The notes under the pieces are model-generated. The model had not been told where the DNA came from. It saw nothing but the letters and a program-made list of their open reading frames with translations, and did not search any database. Positions 7,856 through 16,291 of a stretch of DNA of 34,478 nucleotides are shown here, piece by piece. Numbering within the stretch: the first letter of the stretch is position 1; every line of letters starts with the position of its first letter. Origin of the DNA: Geoalkalibacter sp. (GTDB taxonomy: Bacteria > Desulfobacterota > Desulfuromonadia > Desulfuromonadales > Geoalkalibacteraceae); contig NZ_JAUVWH010000016.1 in assembly GCF_030604225.1 (NCBI RefSeq), positions 1 to 34,478 on the forward strand, in the 5' to 3' direction. The translations under genes were made by a program, and so were the position numbers.

Positions 7856-8608
7856 CTAGAAATTATAGCTCAGATTGATCCCGGCCAGCCAATCCGAATC
7901 AATGGCCATTTTCGCGCCGCCGCTGATCCCCGAGCTGTAGAGCACGGAGGGGCTGAGAACCAGATTTTCCATCAGGGCGTAGTCGGCGCTGATGCCAAGT
8001 TCGTAGTTGTGGAAGTCACGATAGGATTTGGGATCGCCGTTGGCATCCTCGTAAAACACCGCGTAATCGCTCGCCTGATTGTAGCTGACCAGGGCGCCGA
8101 GGTTGATGCCGAGGTTGTCCATGACCTCGAAGGTATGGCCCACGGACAGAGTAAAGAAGAGGCCATCGGACTCGGCTTCGTCATAATCCCAATAGGCGGT
8201 CAGGGTCGGGGCGAGCAGGGTGTCGAGGCCGACGCTCAGGTAGAGTTCGTTGGTATCCTTGAAGCCACCGAAGTCCAACTGGTAGAAGATATTGCCGACG
8301 CTCACCGAGACCAGTTCATGAGGCGAAAAGGTGTAGTCGATGGTGATGTCGGTTTCGGTGGCCTCGCCGTCATTCTGCTGAATGTTGCTCCAGTAGCTGA
8401 AGGTGAAGTTGCCGAGGCTCACATCCACGCCGGGCTGGAAGACCGGCTTGCTTTCGCTGAGGTTAAATCCGCGCCACAGGTACTTGTCGAAGTAGCCGAG
8501 GTAAACGCTGCCCGAGGCTTCCACCGCGGCTGCGACGGGCGAACCCAACGCGCCGACGCTAAAGACCGCTCCTGCCACCACCATGGTCATCCACTTGGTC
8601 AATTTCAT
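7856..8608 (-). CDS. TorF-like (CHP02001/gcw_chp) putative outer-membrane porin
   Basis: The 250-residue protein starts with a Sec signal peptide (MKLTKWMTMVVAGAVFSVG...VAAA). The mature part consists of alternating beta strands with aromatic girdles, opening SGSVYLGYFDKYLWRGFNLSESKPVFQPGVDVSLG, and it ends in LAGINLSYNF, a terminal-Phe beta signal typical of outer-membrane barrels. This matches the conserved putative porin family that recurs next to ammonium transporters. The second ATG (8608) is chosen because AAGGAG lies 9 bp upstream, while the first ATG is only 3 bp from it. It is the third gene after glnB and amtB. Inference: an outer-membrane channel for ammonium or small nitrogen compounds, co-induced under nitrogen limitation. 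Confidence 0.85.
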   Translation of the reverse strand: MKLTKWMTMVVAGAVFSVGALGSPVAAAVEASGSVYLGYFDKYLWRGFNLSESKPVFQPGVDVSLGNFTFSYWSNIQQNDGEATETDITIDYTFSPHELVSVSVGNIFYQLDFGGFKDTNELYLSVGLDTLLAPTLTAYWDYDEAESDGLFFTLSVGHTFEVMDNLGINLGALVSYNQASDYAVFYEDANGDPKSYRDFHNYELGISADYALMENLVLSPSVLYSSGISGGAKMAIDSDWLAGINLSYNF

Positions 8609-8639
8609 CCGCATTTTCTCCTTTTCATGTGAGGGATTG

Positions 8640-8665
8640 CCCCAGGCGGCACCGGCCGCCCGGGG
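8640..8665 (-). other. Intercistronic hairpin between amtB and porin gene
   Basis: CCCC-A-GGCGGC pairs with GCCGCC-C-GGGG around ACCG, a 10-bp stem with one mismatch. No T-run follows in the direction of transcription, so it more likely sets relative mRNA stability than terminates. Confidence 0.55.
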
Positions 8666-8685
8666 AGTTGATGATAAATCAGGGA

Positions 8686-10008
8686 TCAGCGCAACTTCTG
8701 CGAGCCCTGGCCGAATTCAGGATAAGCCTCCAGGCCGAGTTCGGCGGTGTCCGAACCACTATGCTCTTCCTCGGGCGACACGCGGATGCCGATGGTGTAT
8801 TTCATGGCCAGCCAGACCCCGGCGCTCAAGACCGAGACGAAGGCGCCCACGGAAATCACGCCGATCAGCTGGGTGAGAAAGCTGGCCTCGCCGTCGGTGA
8901 AAGGAACCGCCAGCGTTCCCCAGATGCCGCACACCAGATGGACCGACAGGGCGCCGACCACGTCATCGATTCTGAGCTTGTCGAAGAGGGGGACGGCCAG
9001 CACCACCAGTACGCCGCCAACCGCCCCGATGAGCACCGCCGCGCCGGGCGAGGGGGTGGCGGGTCCGGCGGTGATGGACACCAGACCGGCCAGGGCACCG
9101 TTGAGGGCCATGGAGAGGTCGACTTTCTTGTAGATGATCTGCAGGGCGATCATGGCCGCGACGATGCCGCCGGCCGCCGCCAGATTGGTGTTAAGGTAGA
9201 CCACGGACATCTCGACGACCGCCTCGACGGAACCCAGGGCCAGCACCGAGCCGCCGTTGAAACCGAACCAGCCCAGCCAGAGCACGAAGGTGCCGAGGGT
9301 CGCCAGGGGCATGCTCGAACCAGGGATGGGATTAACGCGCCCTCCCGCTCCGTACTTGCCCTTGCGCGCGCCGAGAATGATGGCACCGGTCAGGGCCGCC
9401 CAGCCGCCCACCGAGTGCACGATGGTCGATCCGGCGTAGTCGGAAAAGCCCATTTCGTCCAGCCAGCCGCCGCCCCAGCTCCAGGCGCCCTGAATGGGAT
9501 AGATGATGCCGGTGAGAACCACGCAGAACAGCAGAAAGGGCCACAATTTGATGCGCTCGGCCACGGTTCCCGAAACCACCGAGGCCGCCGTGGCGACGAA
9601 CACCATCTGGAAGAACCAGTCGGAGCCGCTGGCATAGCCCGCCGAGTAATCACCGGCCAGAGCCGCCGCGTCATCCGGCGCCCAGAGGCCGAAGCTGCCC
9701 AGGAAACCGCCGTCCACGCCGCTGTACATGAGGTTGTAGCCGATCAGGTAGTAGAGAATGCCGGCGATGGAGTACAGCGAGATGTTCTTGAGGCAGATGG
9801 TGGCGACGTTCTTGCTGCGCACCATGCCGGCTTCGAGCATGGCGAAACCGGCCGCCATCCACATGACCAGCGCGCCGCTGACGAGAAAGGAAAAGCTGTT
9901 GAGGATAAAGGCGATGTCCGTGACCGGCGCCTCCTCCTCGGCCAGGCCCAGGGTCGGAAGAGCGAGCACCAGCAGAGCCGCGGCGATGATGGACAATGTT
10001 TTTCTCAT
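8686..10008 (-). CDS. amtB: Ammonium transporter
   Basis: The 440-residue inner-membrane protein begins with a cleavable signal peptide (MRKTLSIIAAALLVLALPTLGLA), as many AmtB proteins do. About eleven membrane spans follow. Family motifs are clear: GTVAERIKLWPF, YPIQGAWSWGGGWL, DYAGSTIVHSVGGWAAL with the first pore histidine, and LSVHLVCGIWGTLAVP with the second. The cytoplasmic tail is acidic (SPEEEHSGSDTAELG). The start has GGAGG well placed. It moves ammonium under nitrogen limitation and is gated by binding of the PII protein encoded 60 bp upstream. Expression should follow the sigma-54 promoter and antitermination leader ahead of glnB. Confidence 0.96.
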   Translation of the reverse strand: MRKTLSIIAAALLVLALPTLGLAEEEAPVTDIAFILNSFSFLVSGALVMWMAAGFAMLEAGMVRSKNVATICLKNISLYSIAGILYYLIGYNLMYSGVDGGFLGSFGLWAPDDAAALAGDYSAGYASGSDWFFQMVFVATAASVVSGTVAERIKLWPFLLFCVVLTGIIYPIQGAWSWGGGWLDEMGFSDYAGSTIVHSVGGWAALTGAIILGARKGKYGAGGRVNPIPGSSMPLATLGTFVLWLGWFGFNGGSVLALGSVEAVVEMSVVYLNTNLAAAGGIVAAMIALQIIYKKVDLSMALNGALAGLVSITAGPATPSPGAAVLIGAVGGVLVVLAVPLFDKLRIDDVVGALSVHLVCGIWGTLAVPFTDGEASFLTQLIGVISVGAFVSVLSAGVWLAMKYTIGIRVSPEEEHSGSDTAELGLEAYPEFGQGSQKLR

Positions 10009-10068
10009 GACGAAACCTCCGAAGGATAGATCGGGTTGCAAGACAAACCCGGGAAAATCAGACTCTTG

Positions 10069-10602
<534 letters not shown>

Positions 10603-10620
10603 TCACCTGCCTAAGGGTTT

Positions 10621-10636
10621 AGCACAGGCTGTACCA
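10621..10636 (-). promoter_or_regulatory. Sigma-54 promoter of the glnB-amtB operon
   Basis: The minus strand reads TGGTACAGCCTGTGCT, with GG and GC correctly spaced; it differs from consensus at C4 (T), G7 (A) and the first T of TTGC. Transcription would start near 10610, giving a leader of about 200 nt before glnB. Confidence 0.65.
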
Positions 10637-10654
10637 AAAACAAAAACCTATCTA

Positions 10655-10670
10655 TTTCAATATCTTGAAA
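10655..10670. promoter_or_regulatory. Inverted repeat TTTCAA-N4-TTGAAA upstream of the sigma-54 promoter
   Basis: The 6-bp arms are exact, and the site lies 19 bp upstream of the -24 element at 10636, a position where an activator or repressor could bind. No binding family can be named from sequence alone. Confidence 0.4.
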
Positions 10671-10738
10671 ATATCCACCGTCAACACCCGCCTATTCCAA
10701 TGGCACAAATCCAGTCTCTTGATTATTTTTTCAACAGA

Positions 10739-12313
10739 CTATTCGACGGGCAGTTGAAGGCGAAAAGTCGCTCCGGCGCCCACTGCCGATTCAAGCAGCA
10801 GCTTGCCGCCGTGGTCGTTGACGATCGTGCTGCAAATATAAAGACCCAGGCCAGTGCCTTCGCCCTCTTTTCGCGTGGTGAAGAAGGGTTCGAAAATCGT
10901 TTTCTGGATATCGGGGGCAATTCCCGGACCCGTGTCGGAAATCGCCAGTTCCACCCACCCCGGCGCGGGCGTCCGTGAACGCAGGCGGATGACGCCGTCT
11001 CTTTTCATGGCCTGGATGGCGTTCATCACCAGATTGATGATGACCTGCTTGAGCTTGTTGGGATCGGCGAGCACCACGGGCAGCGCGGAGAAGTCTTCCT
11101 GAGCCGTGATGTTGTTGCGGGTCAGCTCGAATTTCACCAAGCGCAGGACATCACGGGCGATTTCGTTGAGATCGGTGAAGCGTTTGAGGGTTTCACGTCC
11201 GCGCGAGAACGACAACAACCCCCCCGTCAGCGCCTTGAGGCGATCCGTCTCGCTGTCGATGCGTTCCAGCAGTTCCTGCTGAAAGGGTGCCAGAGGGTCC
11301 TCGCGCAGCAACAGCTGCACGGCGTAGGAAATGACGCTCAGGGGATTGTTGATCTCATGGGCAATCCCCGCCGAAAGCCGACCGAGTTCGGCAAGCTTCT
11401 CAGATTGCACGATCTGGTCGAGCAGCCGACGGAATTCGGTGACGTCCTCGACGATGACCACCGCGCCGGTGGTCAGCTCGCCATCCTTGAGCGGCGCGAT
11501 GCGTCGTTTCTGAAAGCGCTCTTCGCCGCGAAAATCGCGATGGGTCAGCCGCAGTTTTTCCGGGGTTCCCGTGGCCAGCACCTGACGGATGCGCTGCGCC
11601 ACGCCCTCCTCTTCGAGTTGCGGAAACAGCCCGAGCAGATCACGCCCCAGGGTCTCGCCCTCGGTGAGCCCGCTCATGTCCTCCATGCGATGGTTCCAGG
11701 ACGTGATGCGCATGCCGGCATCCACGGTGTAGATGCCGAGATTGACGCTTTTGAGAATGCGGCTGTTGAACTGGTGCAGATCGCGGTACTGATTGGAGAC
11801 GCGGCTGAGGTTCTGGTAGAGGCGGGCGTTTTCAATGGCGGTGGCGGCCTGGCGGCCGACAATCATCAGTAATTCCAGATCCTCGCGGCTGAAAGCCGCC
11901 GGCCGCGGACTCTCGACGTTGAACACGCCGACCACCTTGTCTCGCGCCACCAGGGGCACGGCCAGCTCTGAGCGCGCGTTGCTGATGCCCGCGACGTAGT
12001 CGGTCTCCTCGCCCAGATCATTGATCAGCAAGGGACGACCGCTCGCGGCCACCTTGCCCATGACTCCCTGGCCGAGGGCGAGGGGCTGGCTGAAGGCCGG
12101 CTCCTCGTAGCCATAGGAGGCGGCGCTCACCAGGGTGCCGGTGTCCTCGTCGAGCAGGCGGATGATGGCATTTTCAAAGTGAAAGACATCGCGCGAGATA
12201 TCCAGAATCCGCCCCAGCAGGGTTTCGAGGGTCGTCGAGGAGGCCAGTTCCTGGCCGATTTCGATGAGGGCCTTGAGCAGCCTGTCACTTTTGTTGTCCC
12301 GCGTTGCGTCCAT
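10739..12313 (-). CDS. Cytoplasmic GAF-PAS sensor histidine kinase (NtrB-like HisKA)
   Basis: The 524-residue protein has no membrane segment. A GAF domain spans about 20-165, a PAS domain about 183-295, and a HisKA domain carries the phospho-acceptor H319 in AGIAHEINNPLSVISY. The ATPase domain has the N-box NLVMNAIQA (N427, N431), DTGPG (460-464) and GEGTGLGL (484-491). The transmitter resembles that of NtrB. No response regulator is adjacent, so it is an orphan here. It lies directly upstream of the glnB-amtB operon on the same strand and has its own sigma-54-like promoter. Inference: a nitrogen sensor of the GnfL or GnfK type known in Geobacter, feeding either the sigma-54 activator or the ANTAR regulator. 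That assignment needs comparison to confirm. Confidence 0.88.
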   Translation of the reverse strand: MDATRDNKSDRLLKALIEIGQELASSTTLETLLGRILDISRDVFHFENAIIRLLDEDTGTLVSAASYGYEEPAFSQPLALGQGVMGKVAASGRPLLINDLGEETDYVAGISNARSELAVPLVARDKVVGVFNVESPRPAAFSREDLELLMIVGRQAATAIENARLYQNLSRVSNQYRDLHQFNSRILKSVNLGIYTVDAGMRITSWNHRMEDMSGLTEGETLGRDLLGLFPQLEEEGVAQRIRQVLATGTPEKLRLTHRDFRGEERFQKRRIAPLKDGELTTGAVVIVEDVTEFRRLLDQIVQSEKLAELGRLSAGIAHEINNPLSVISYAVQLLLREDPLAPFQQELLERIDSETDRLKALTGGLLSFSRGRETLKRFTDLNEIARDVLRLVKFELTRNNITAQEDFSALPVVLADPNKLKQVIINLVMNAIQAMKRDGVIRLRSRTPAPGWVELAISDTGPGIAPDIQKTIFEPFFTTRKEGEGTGLGLYICSTIVNDHGGKLLLESAVGAGATFRLQLPVE

Positions 12314-12348
12314 TCAACACCTTTCCCCTCTCATCTGGGTGCTCCTGT

Positions 12349-12364
12349 CGCACAAGCCATGCCA
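12349..12364 (-). promoter_or_regulatory. Possible sigma-54 promoter of the histidine kinase gene
   Basis: The minus strand reads TGGCATGGCTTGTGCG, with correct GG/GC spacing and deviations from consensus in both the -24 and -12 blocks. Transcription would start near 12337, 24 nt before the ATG. Confidence 0.4.
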
Positions 12365-12533
12365 CCCCAGACAACAATAAAAAAGGCATCAAATAAATAA
12401 CTTAGCCTCCCGCTTGCGACGAGAGGCCATCCGGCTGCTGAACTTTTGGCACACGAAGCTGAAAATTTAGGCAAACCTTGGACCGTTGGTCGATTTGTCG
12501 CCACAGCACTCCCCCAACAGGGCAATTTGTCTC

Positions 12534-12562
12534 TTGCCAGGGCGCGAACGATCTCCTATACT
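12534..12562 (+). promoter_or_regulatory. Strong sigma-70-type promoter of the structured RNA
   Basis: TTGCCA (12534-12539), a 17-bp spacer and TATACT (12557-12562); each hexamer is one base from consensus. Transcription should start near 12569. Confidence 0.7.
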
Positions 12563-12569
12563 CAACCGT

Positions 12570-12762
12570 AAACAAGCCACTCTCTGCCCTACAGGTGAGG
12601 TCAAGAACGCCCACGCGGAATAATTTTTTCTCGGGATCTCCTCTCGTGATGCTGTGAGCCAGCCCGCCCCGTAGCGGGACGCCTGATGTGTCGCCCGGAG
12701 AACCCACCTTTTTGGTTCTCGTTGTGAGGCCAATGTCCCACGGTAGGCGTGGAGAGGGCACA
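12570..12762 (+). ncRNA. ssrS: Structured RNA of about 190 nt, 6S-like
   Basis: A strong promoter and a terminator bracket a 190-nt stretch with no credible gene. The ends pair: CTCTC (12580-12584) with GAGAG (12752-12756), GCC with GGC outside it, and GCC/TAC (12586-12592) with GTAGGC (12743-12748). An inner stem joins TTCTCGGG with CCC-G-GAGAA, enclosing a CCCGC/GCGGG hairpin. On the 3' side GAGAACC and GGTTCTC form a hairpin resembling in position the CCUUGAACC hairpin of E. coli 6S RNA. Size, paired ends, an internal bubble and that hairpin fit 6S RNA, the RNA-polymerase-binding regulator. SRP RNA, tmRNA and RNase P signatures are absent. The symbol is tentative. Confidence 0.5.
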
Positions 12763-12763
12763 T

Positions 12764-12795
12764 AAAAAAGGCGCCGCGATCGCGAGCGCCTTTTT
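12764..12795. terminator. Bidirectional terminator after the structured RNA
   Basis: AAAAAAGGCGC (12764-12774) pairs with GCGCCTTTTT (12786-12795) around a self-complementary CGCGATCGCG core. It serves the plus-strand RNA and the convergent gene at 12833. Confidence 0.85.
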
Positions 12796-12832
12796 GTCGT
12801 CCCGGCTGGGGACAGAGGACCGGCCGGGCGAT

Positions 12833-13045
12833 TTACCGATAAGGAAACTCTCCCTTGTCGCGACTGATCTCATCACATTCGCGAAAATCCCAGCAACGCT
12901 TGTCTCCGTCACTGGTTTCCACCACCAGATGATCGATGGAACAACTCAACACCCGGCCGTCTTCCTCGCGCAGGGGATTGAACACAAAGGCATCGTTTCC
13001 GGCCTGTGCTTCCTGACAAAGATAATCGAACCGATCTTTTTTCAT
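12833..13045 (-). CDS. Small hypothetical protein, 70 residues
   Basis: Sequence MKKDRFDYLCQEAQAGNDAF... has a good GGGAGG site before its ATG. It is soluble and acidic, with three cysteines (C10, C35 and C46) that do not form a known metal motif. SCSIDHLVVETSDGDKRCWDF suggests a small beta-sheet fold. It is monocistronic, divergent from the TraB-family gene and convergent with the structured RNA. I do not recognise the family; the good ribosome-binding site and coding-like composition support a real gene. Confidence 0.7.
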   Translation of the reverse strand: MKKDRFDYLCQEAQAGNDAFVFNPLREEDGRVLSCSIDHLVVETSDGDKRCWDFRECDEISRDKGEFPYR

Positions 13046-13305
13046 GACGTCCTCCCGCTATTCCTAAGCGTTTCGAATGATCCCTGACTTTAAACCTTTC
13101 GTCGACCGATCCCGACTCTCGAACCAGGGTTCGGGAAATTTTTGGCCATTGTTCCTGCACCGCCAATACATGACTCATTATATCACAATTCCTCACGCCT
13201 TCCGCCGGCGACGCGCCAATCCGGCCAAGGAATCCTTTTCGCTTTCCCCGCCCACCTGTGGTACCATGCCGCGCTGAAAACGTTTTCGAAGGGACCGGCT
13301 TTTCC

Positions 13306-14472
13306 ATGGAACAATCCGACATTCATCGCATTGCCATCGCCGACAAGGACATCATCCTCATCGGCACGGCGCATATTTCCCGGGAATCCGTGGAAACCGT
13401 CTCGCGGGTTATCCGCGAGGAGCAGCCCGAGACCGTCTGCGTCGAACTGGACGCTCAACGCCTGCAGGCTCTCAAAAACAGCAACCAGTGGGAATCCCTC
13501 AACCTGCGCGAGGTCATCAAGCGCGGCCAGGTGCCCTACCTCATGACCAATCTGGCCCTGGCCGCTTTTCAGAAACGGATGGGCTTACAGACCGGCATCC
13601 GTCCCGGCGCGGAATTGGCGGCCGCGGCCGAGGCCGCCGAAGGGCTGGGCGCGCGGGTGGAACTGGTGGACCGCAACATTCGCACCACCCTGCTGCGGGT
13701 GTGGCGCAAAACCAGCCTGTGGAAGAAGGCGCAACTCATGGGGTCGCTGGTGGCCAGCCTCTTCGAATCACACAAGGTCAGCGAGGAGGAGTTGGCACGC
13801 CTGCGCCAGACCGACACTCTCTCGGCCATGCTCGAGGAAATGAGCCGCATGCTGCCCTCGGTAAAAACCATTCTGGTGGATGAGCGCGACACCTACATGG
13901 CCTACCACATCCGCAACGCGCCGGGCCAAAAAATCGTGGCGGTGGTCGGCGCCGCCCATGTTCCCGGCATTTTGCAACTGCTCGAGCGCGACATCAGCGA
14001 GGAAACCATCCGCGAGATTTCCCGGGTGCCGCCCAAGCCGGTCATCTCCAAAATCCTTCCCTGGATCATTCCGGCGGTGGTGGTATCCCTTTTCGTGCTG
14101 GGTTTTTTTCTCGGTAATCGCGACCAGATGGCCGGTGCCGCAACCGCCTGGGTACTGGCCAACGGGGGGCTCTCGGCCCTGGGGGCGCTGATCGCCCTGG
14201 GCCATCCCCTGACCATTATTAGCGCCTTTTGCGCCGCGCCGGTCACTTCCCTCAACCCAACCATCGGCGCGGGATTCGTCACCGGTCTGGTGCAGGTCAT
14301 GGTCGCGCCGCCGACGGTGCGCGACATGGAGCGCGTCGGCGACGACCTGGTTTCCTGGCGCGGCTGGTGGAGCAATCGCCTGGCGCGGGTGCTGCTGGTG
14401 TTCTTCCTCTCCTCCCTGGGGTCCACCGCCGGCACCTTTGTCGCCTTTCGCTGGCTTAAGGATTTGATTTAA
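13306..14472 (+). CDS. TraB/PrgY-family membrane protein
   Basis: The 388-residue protein opens with the TraB core: IILIGTAHISRESVETV with the conserved GTAH motif, then PETVCVELDAQR, and later VVGAAHVPGI with the second conserved histidine region. From about residue 245 there are several membrane spans (ILPWIIPAVVVSLFVLGFFLG, GGLSALGALIALGHPLTIISAF, VLLVFFLSSLGSTAGTFVAF). The family includes PrgY of enterococci, which lowers peptide pheromone activity, and eukaryotic TRABD proteins. The conserved fold suggests a metal-dependent protease-like active site on a membrane anchor. The ATG at 13306 is preferred because the family begins close to the GTAH motif. No partner genes sit nearby. Confidence 0.88.
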   Translation: MEQSDIHRIAIADKDIILIGTAHISRESVETVSRVIREEQPETVCVELDAQRLQALKNSNQWESLNLREVIKRGQVPYLMTNLALAAFQKRMGLQTGIRPGAELAAAAEAAEGLGARVELVDRNIRTTLLRVWRKTSLWKKAQLMGSLVASLFESHKVSEEELARLRQTDTLSAMLEEMSRMLPSVKTILVDERDTYMAYHIRNAPGQKIVAVVGAAHVPGILQLLERDISEETIREISRVPPKPVISKILPWIIPAVVVSLFVLGFFLGNRDQMAGAATAWVLANGGLSALGALIALGHPLTIISAFCAAPVTSLNPTIGAGFVTGLVQVMVAPPTVRDMERVGDDLVSWRGWWSNRLARVLLVFFLSSLGSTAGTFVAFRWLKDLI

Positions 14473-14619
14473 ATCGTCAACCAGGACTCATCAAAGTTTA
14501 ACCCCCGGACAACAATCCCATAATCCTTCCTTCCTATTTTCCCTTTAGCCCATCGCTCCTGCTGTCGTCAACCCTCGTCATTCAACGGCAAAAACCTGTG
14601 GAAAAAGGGAGGAAAACCA

Positions 14620-16203
14620 ATGATCTGCAAGATTCGCGGTAAAAGAAAAGCCATCAACCTCGCCTTGCTGGCGCTGCTCATCCCTGGGCTGTGCTTCGCA
14701 AACAACGGCAATCGAGGCATGGCGACGCCACCGCACAAGGCCGCGCAAGTCAAAAACATCATCCTGTTCATCGGCGACGGCATGCAACTTGAGCATGAAG
14801 TCGCCTACAGCCGCTACCTGACCGGGGAAGACTTCGGTCTGGTGTGGAACCAACTCGACTATGAAGTACCGGTGGCCACCTGGGACGTCACGACCTACAA
14901 CGGCTATGCCCGTCAACTCGGTGCCGCGCCCTTCGCCTACGACAACTTCGATCCGGCCGTCGGCTATGACGCCAATCGCGGCGGTTTCGAGCGCTATCCC
15001 CTGGACAAAACCGGCGAGGACAATTATTTCCTGCGCCCGCGCTTTGCCACCGACTCGGCCTCCGCGGGCACGGCCATAGCCGCCGGCGTTAAAACCGACG
15101 ACGGCAACATCGCCTGGCGTTCCAAGGATCCCTCCGACGGCGCGGTGAAAACCATCGCCGAGCTGGTGCGCGAGCAACGCGGAATGTCCATCGGCGTGGT
15201 CAGCACCGTGCCCTTCAGCCATGCGACCCCGGCGGCCTTCGTTTCCCACAATGTCAGCCGCAACAACTACTTCACCGGCCGCGGCGGCTACCAGGGGCTG
15301 GGCATCGCCGACGAAATCATTCAGGTGACCCAACCCGAGGTGGTCATCGGCGGCGGCCATATCGATTACAACTCCGGCTTCATGTCGCGGGCGCTCTACG
15401 ATGAGTTGCAGGCCGGCAGCGAATATGTCTTCGTCGACCGTCAGCCGGGTGTCGATGCCAACCAGGCGCTGCTAGCCGGCGCCAAAGAGGCCAAGAAAAA
15501 CGGCCAGAAGCTTTTCGGTCTGTTTGGCGGCGCCGGCGGCAATTTCGAGCCACCCCTGGTTTTCCACAATCCCGGCCAGCCGACCGTTGAAGCTGCCACC
15601 ATCGAAAACCCGACTCTCGCCACCGCCACCACGGCTGCCCTGGAAGTGCTTAGTACCAACGAAAACGGCCTGTTCCTGATGGTTGAGCAGGGCGATATCG
15701 ACTGGGCGAATCATGCCAACGACTATTTTTGGATGATGGGCACGGTGCACGACCTGCACGAGGCCGTCAAGGCCGCAATCACCTTCATCAACCAGCCCGG
15801 TGACCAACTGGATTGGAGCAACACCCTGCTCCTCGTGACCAGTGACCACGGCAACAGCTACATGCGCCTGAACCCCGCCCTGCCCCTGGGCAAGGGGGAA
15901 CTGCCGGCCGCCAATGAAATTCTCGCTTGGAATCAATCCGCCGCGCCCGGTGTCGAGCCCAAGGTCACCTACGGCACCGGCAGCCACACCAACGAACTGG
16001 TGAGCCTCTACGTCCAAGGAGCGGCCGCCGAGCTTTTCAGCCTCTATGAAGGGGCCTGGTATCCCGGCACCACCATCGTCGACAACACCCACATTTTCGA
16101 AGCCATGAAGGACTTTGCTCTCGATTGGCAATACGAAGGCTGGCTGCCCGGAATGCCCCGCAATTCCTTTGTTTCGGGGAAAAGTGTCGGAGGCGCCCGC
16201 TAG
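14620..16203 (+). CDS. Alkaline phosphatase, exported
   Basis: The 527-residue protein has a Sec signal peptide (INLALLALLIPGLCFA, about 12-27). The alkaline phosphatase fold is complete: IGDGM with metal-binding D53, the nucleophile S146 in DSASAGTAIAAGVKT, EQGDIDWANHAND with the zinc ligands, TSDHG, and GTGSHTNELV with the last histidine ligand. It releases phosphate from monoesters in the periplasm. It shares the basic fold of PhoA but is longer, with inserts around 85-135 and 225-330. The ribosome-binding site GGGAGGA is strong. No Pho box was identified upstream, and no pho genes are adjacent. A strong terminator follows. Confidence 0.9.
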   Translation: MICKIRGKRKAINLALLALLIPGLCFANNGNRGMATPPHKAAQVKNIILFIGDGMQLEHEVAYSRYLTGEDFGLVWNQLDYEVPVATWDVTTYNGYARQLGAAPFAYDNFDPAVGYDANRGGFERYPLDKTGEDNYFLRPRFATDSASAGTAIAAGVKTDDGNIAWRSKDPSDGAVKTIAELVREQRGMSIGVVSTVPFSHATPAAFVSHNVSRNNYFTGRGGYQGLGIADEIIQVTQPEVVIGGGHIDYNSGFMSRALYDELQAGSEYVFVDRQPGVDANQALLAGAKEAKKNGQKLFGLFGGAGGNFEPPLVFHNPGQPTVEAATIENPTLATATTAALEVLSTNENGLFLMVEQGDIDWANHANDYFWMMGTVHDLHEAVKAAITFINQPGDQLDWSNTLLLVTSDHGNSYMRLNPALPLGKGELPAANEILAWNQSAAPGVEPKVTYGTGSHTNELVSLYVQGAAAELFSLYEGAWYPGTTIVDNTHIFEAMKDFALDWQYEGWLPGMPRNSFVSGKSVGGAR

Positions 16204-16233
16204 AGAATCACTTGCGGATTGATGGGCTCAAGG

Positions 16234-16266
16234 CGCCGTCGCGAGGCATCGCGACGGCGTTTTGCT
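16234..16266 (+). terminator. Terminator of the alkaline phosphatase gene
   Basis: CGCCGTCGCGA pairs exactly with TCGCGACGGCG around GGCA, followed by TTTTGCTTTT. Confidence 0.85.
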
Positions 16267-16291
16267 TTTGGAATATGCAGGGACTGGTTTT

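Noticed and set aside
8629-10029. A 466-codon plus-strand reading frame
   Set aside because: Antisense to amtB; extremely His/Gly/Gln-rich and without a plausible start signal.
12402-12912. Several overlapping minus-strand reading frames of about 100 codons
   Set aside because: They cover the promoter, structured RNA and terminator; paired RNA ends and the lack of ribosome-binding sites favour an RNA gene.
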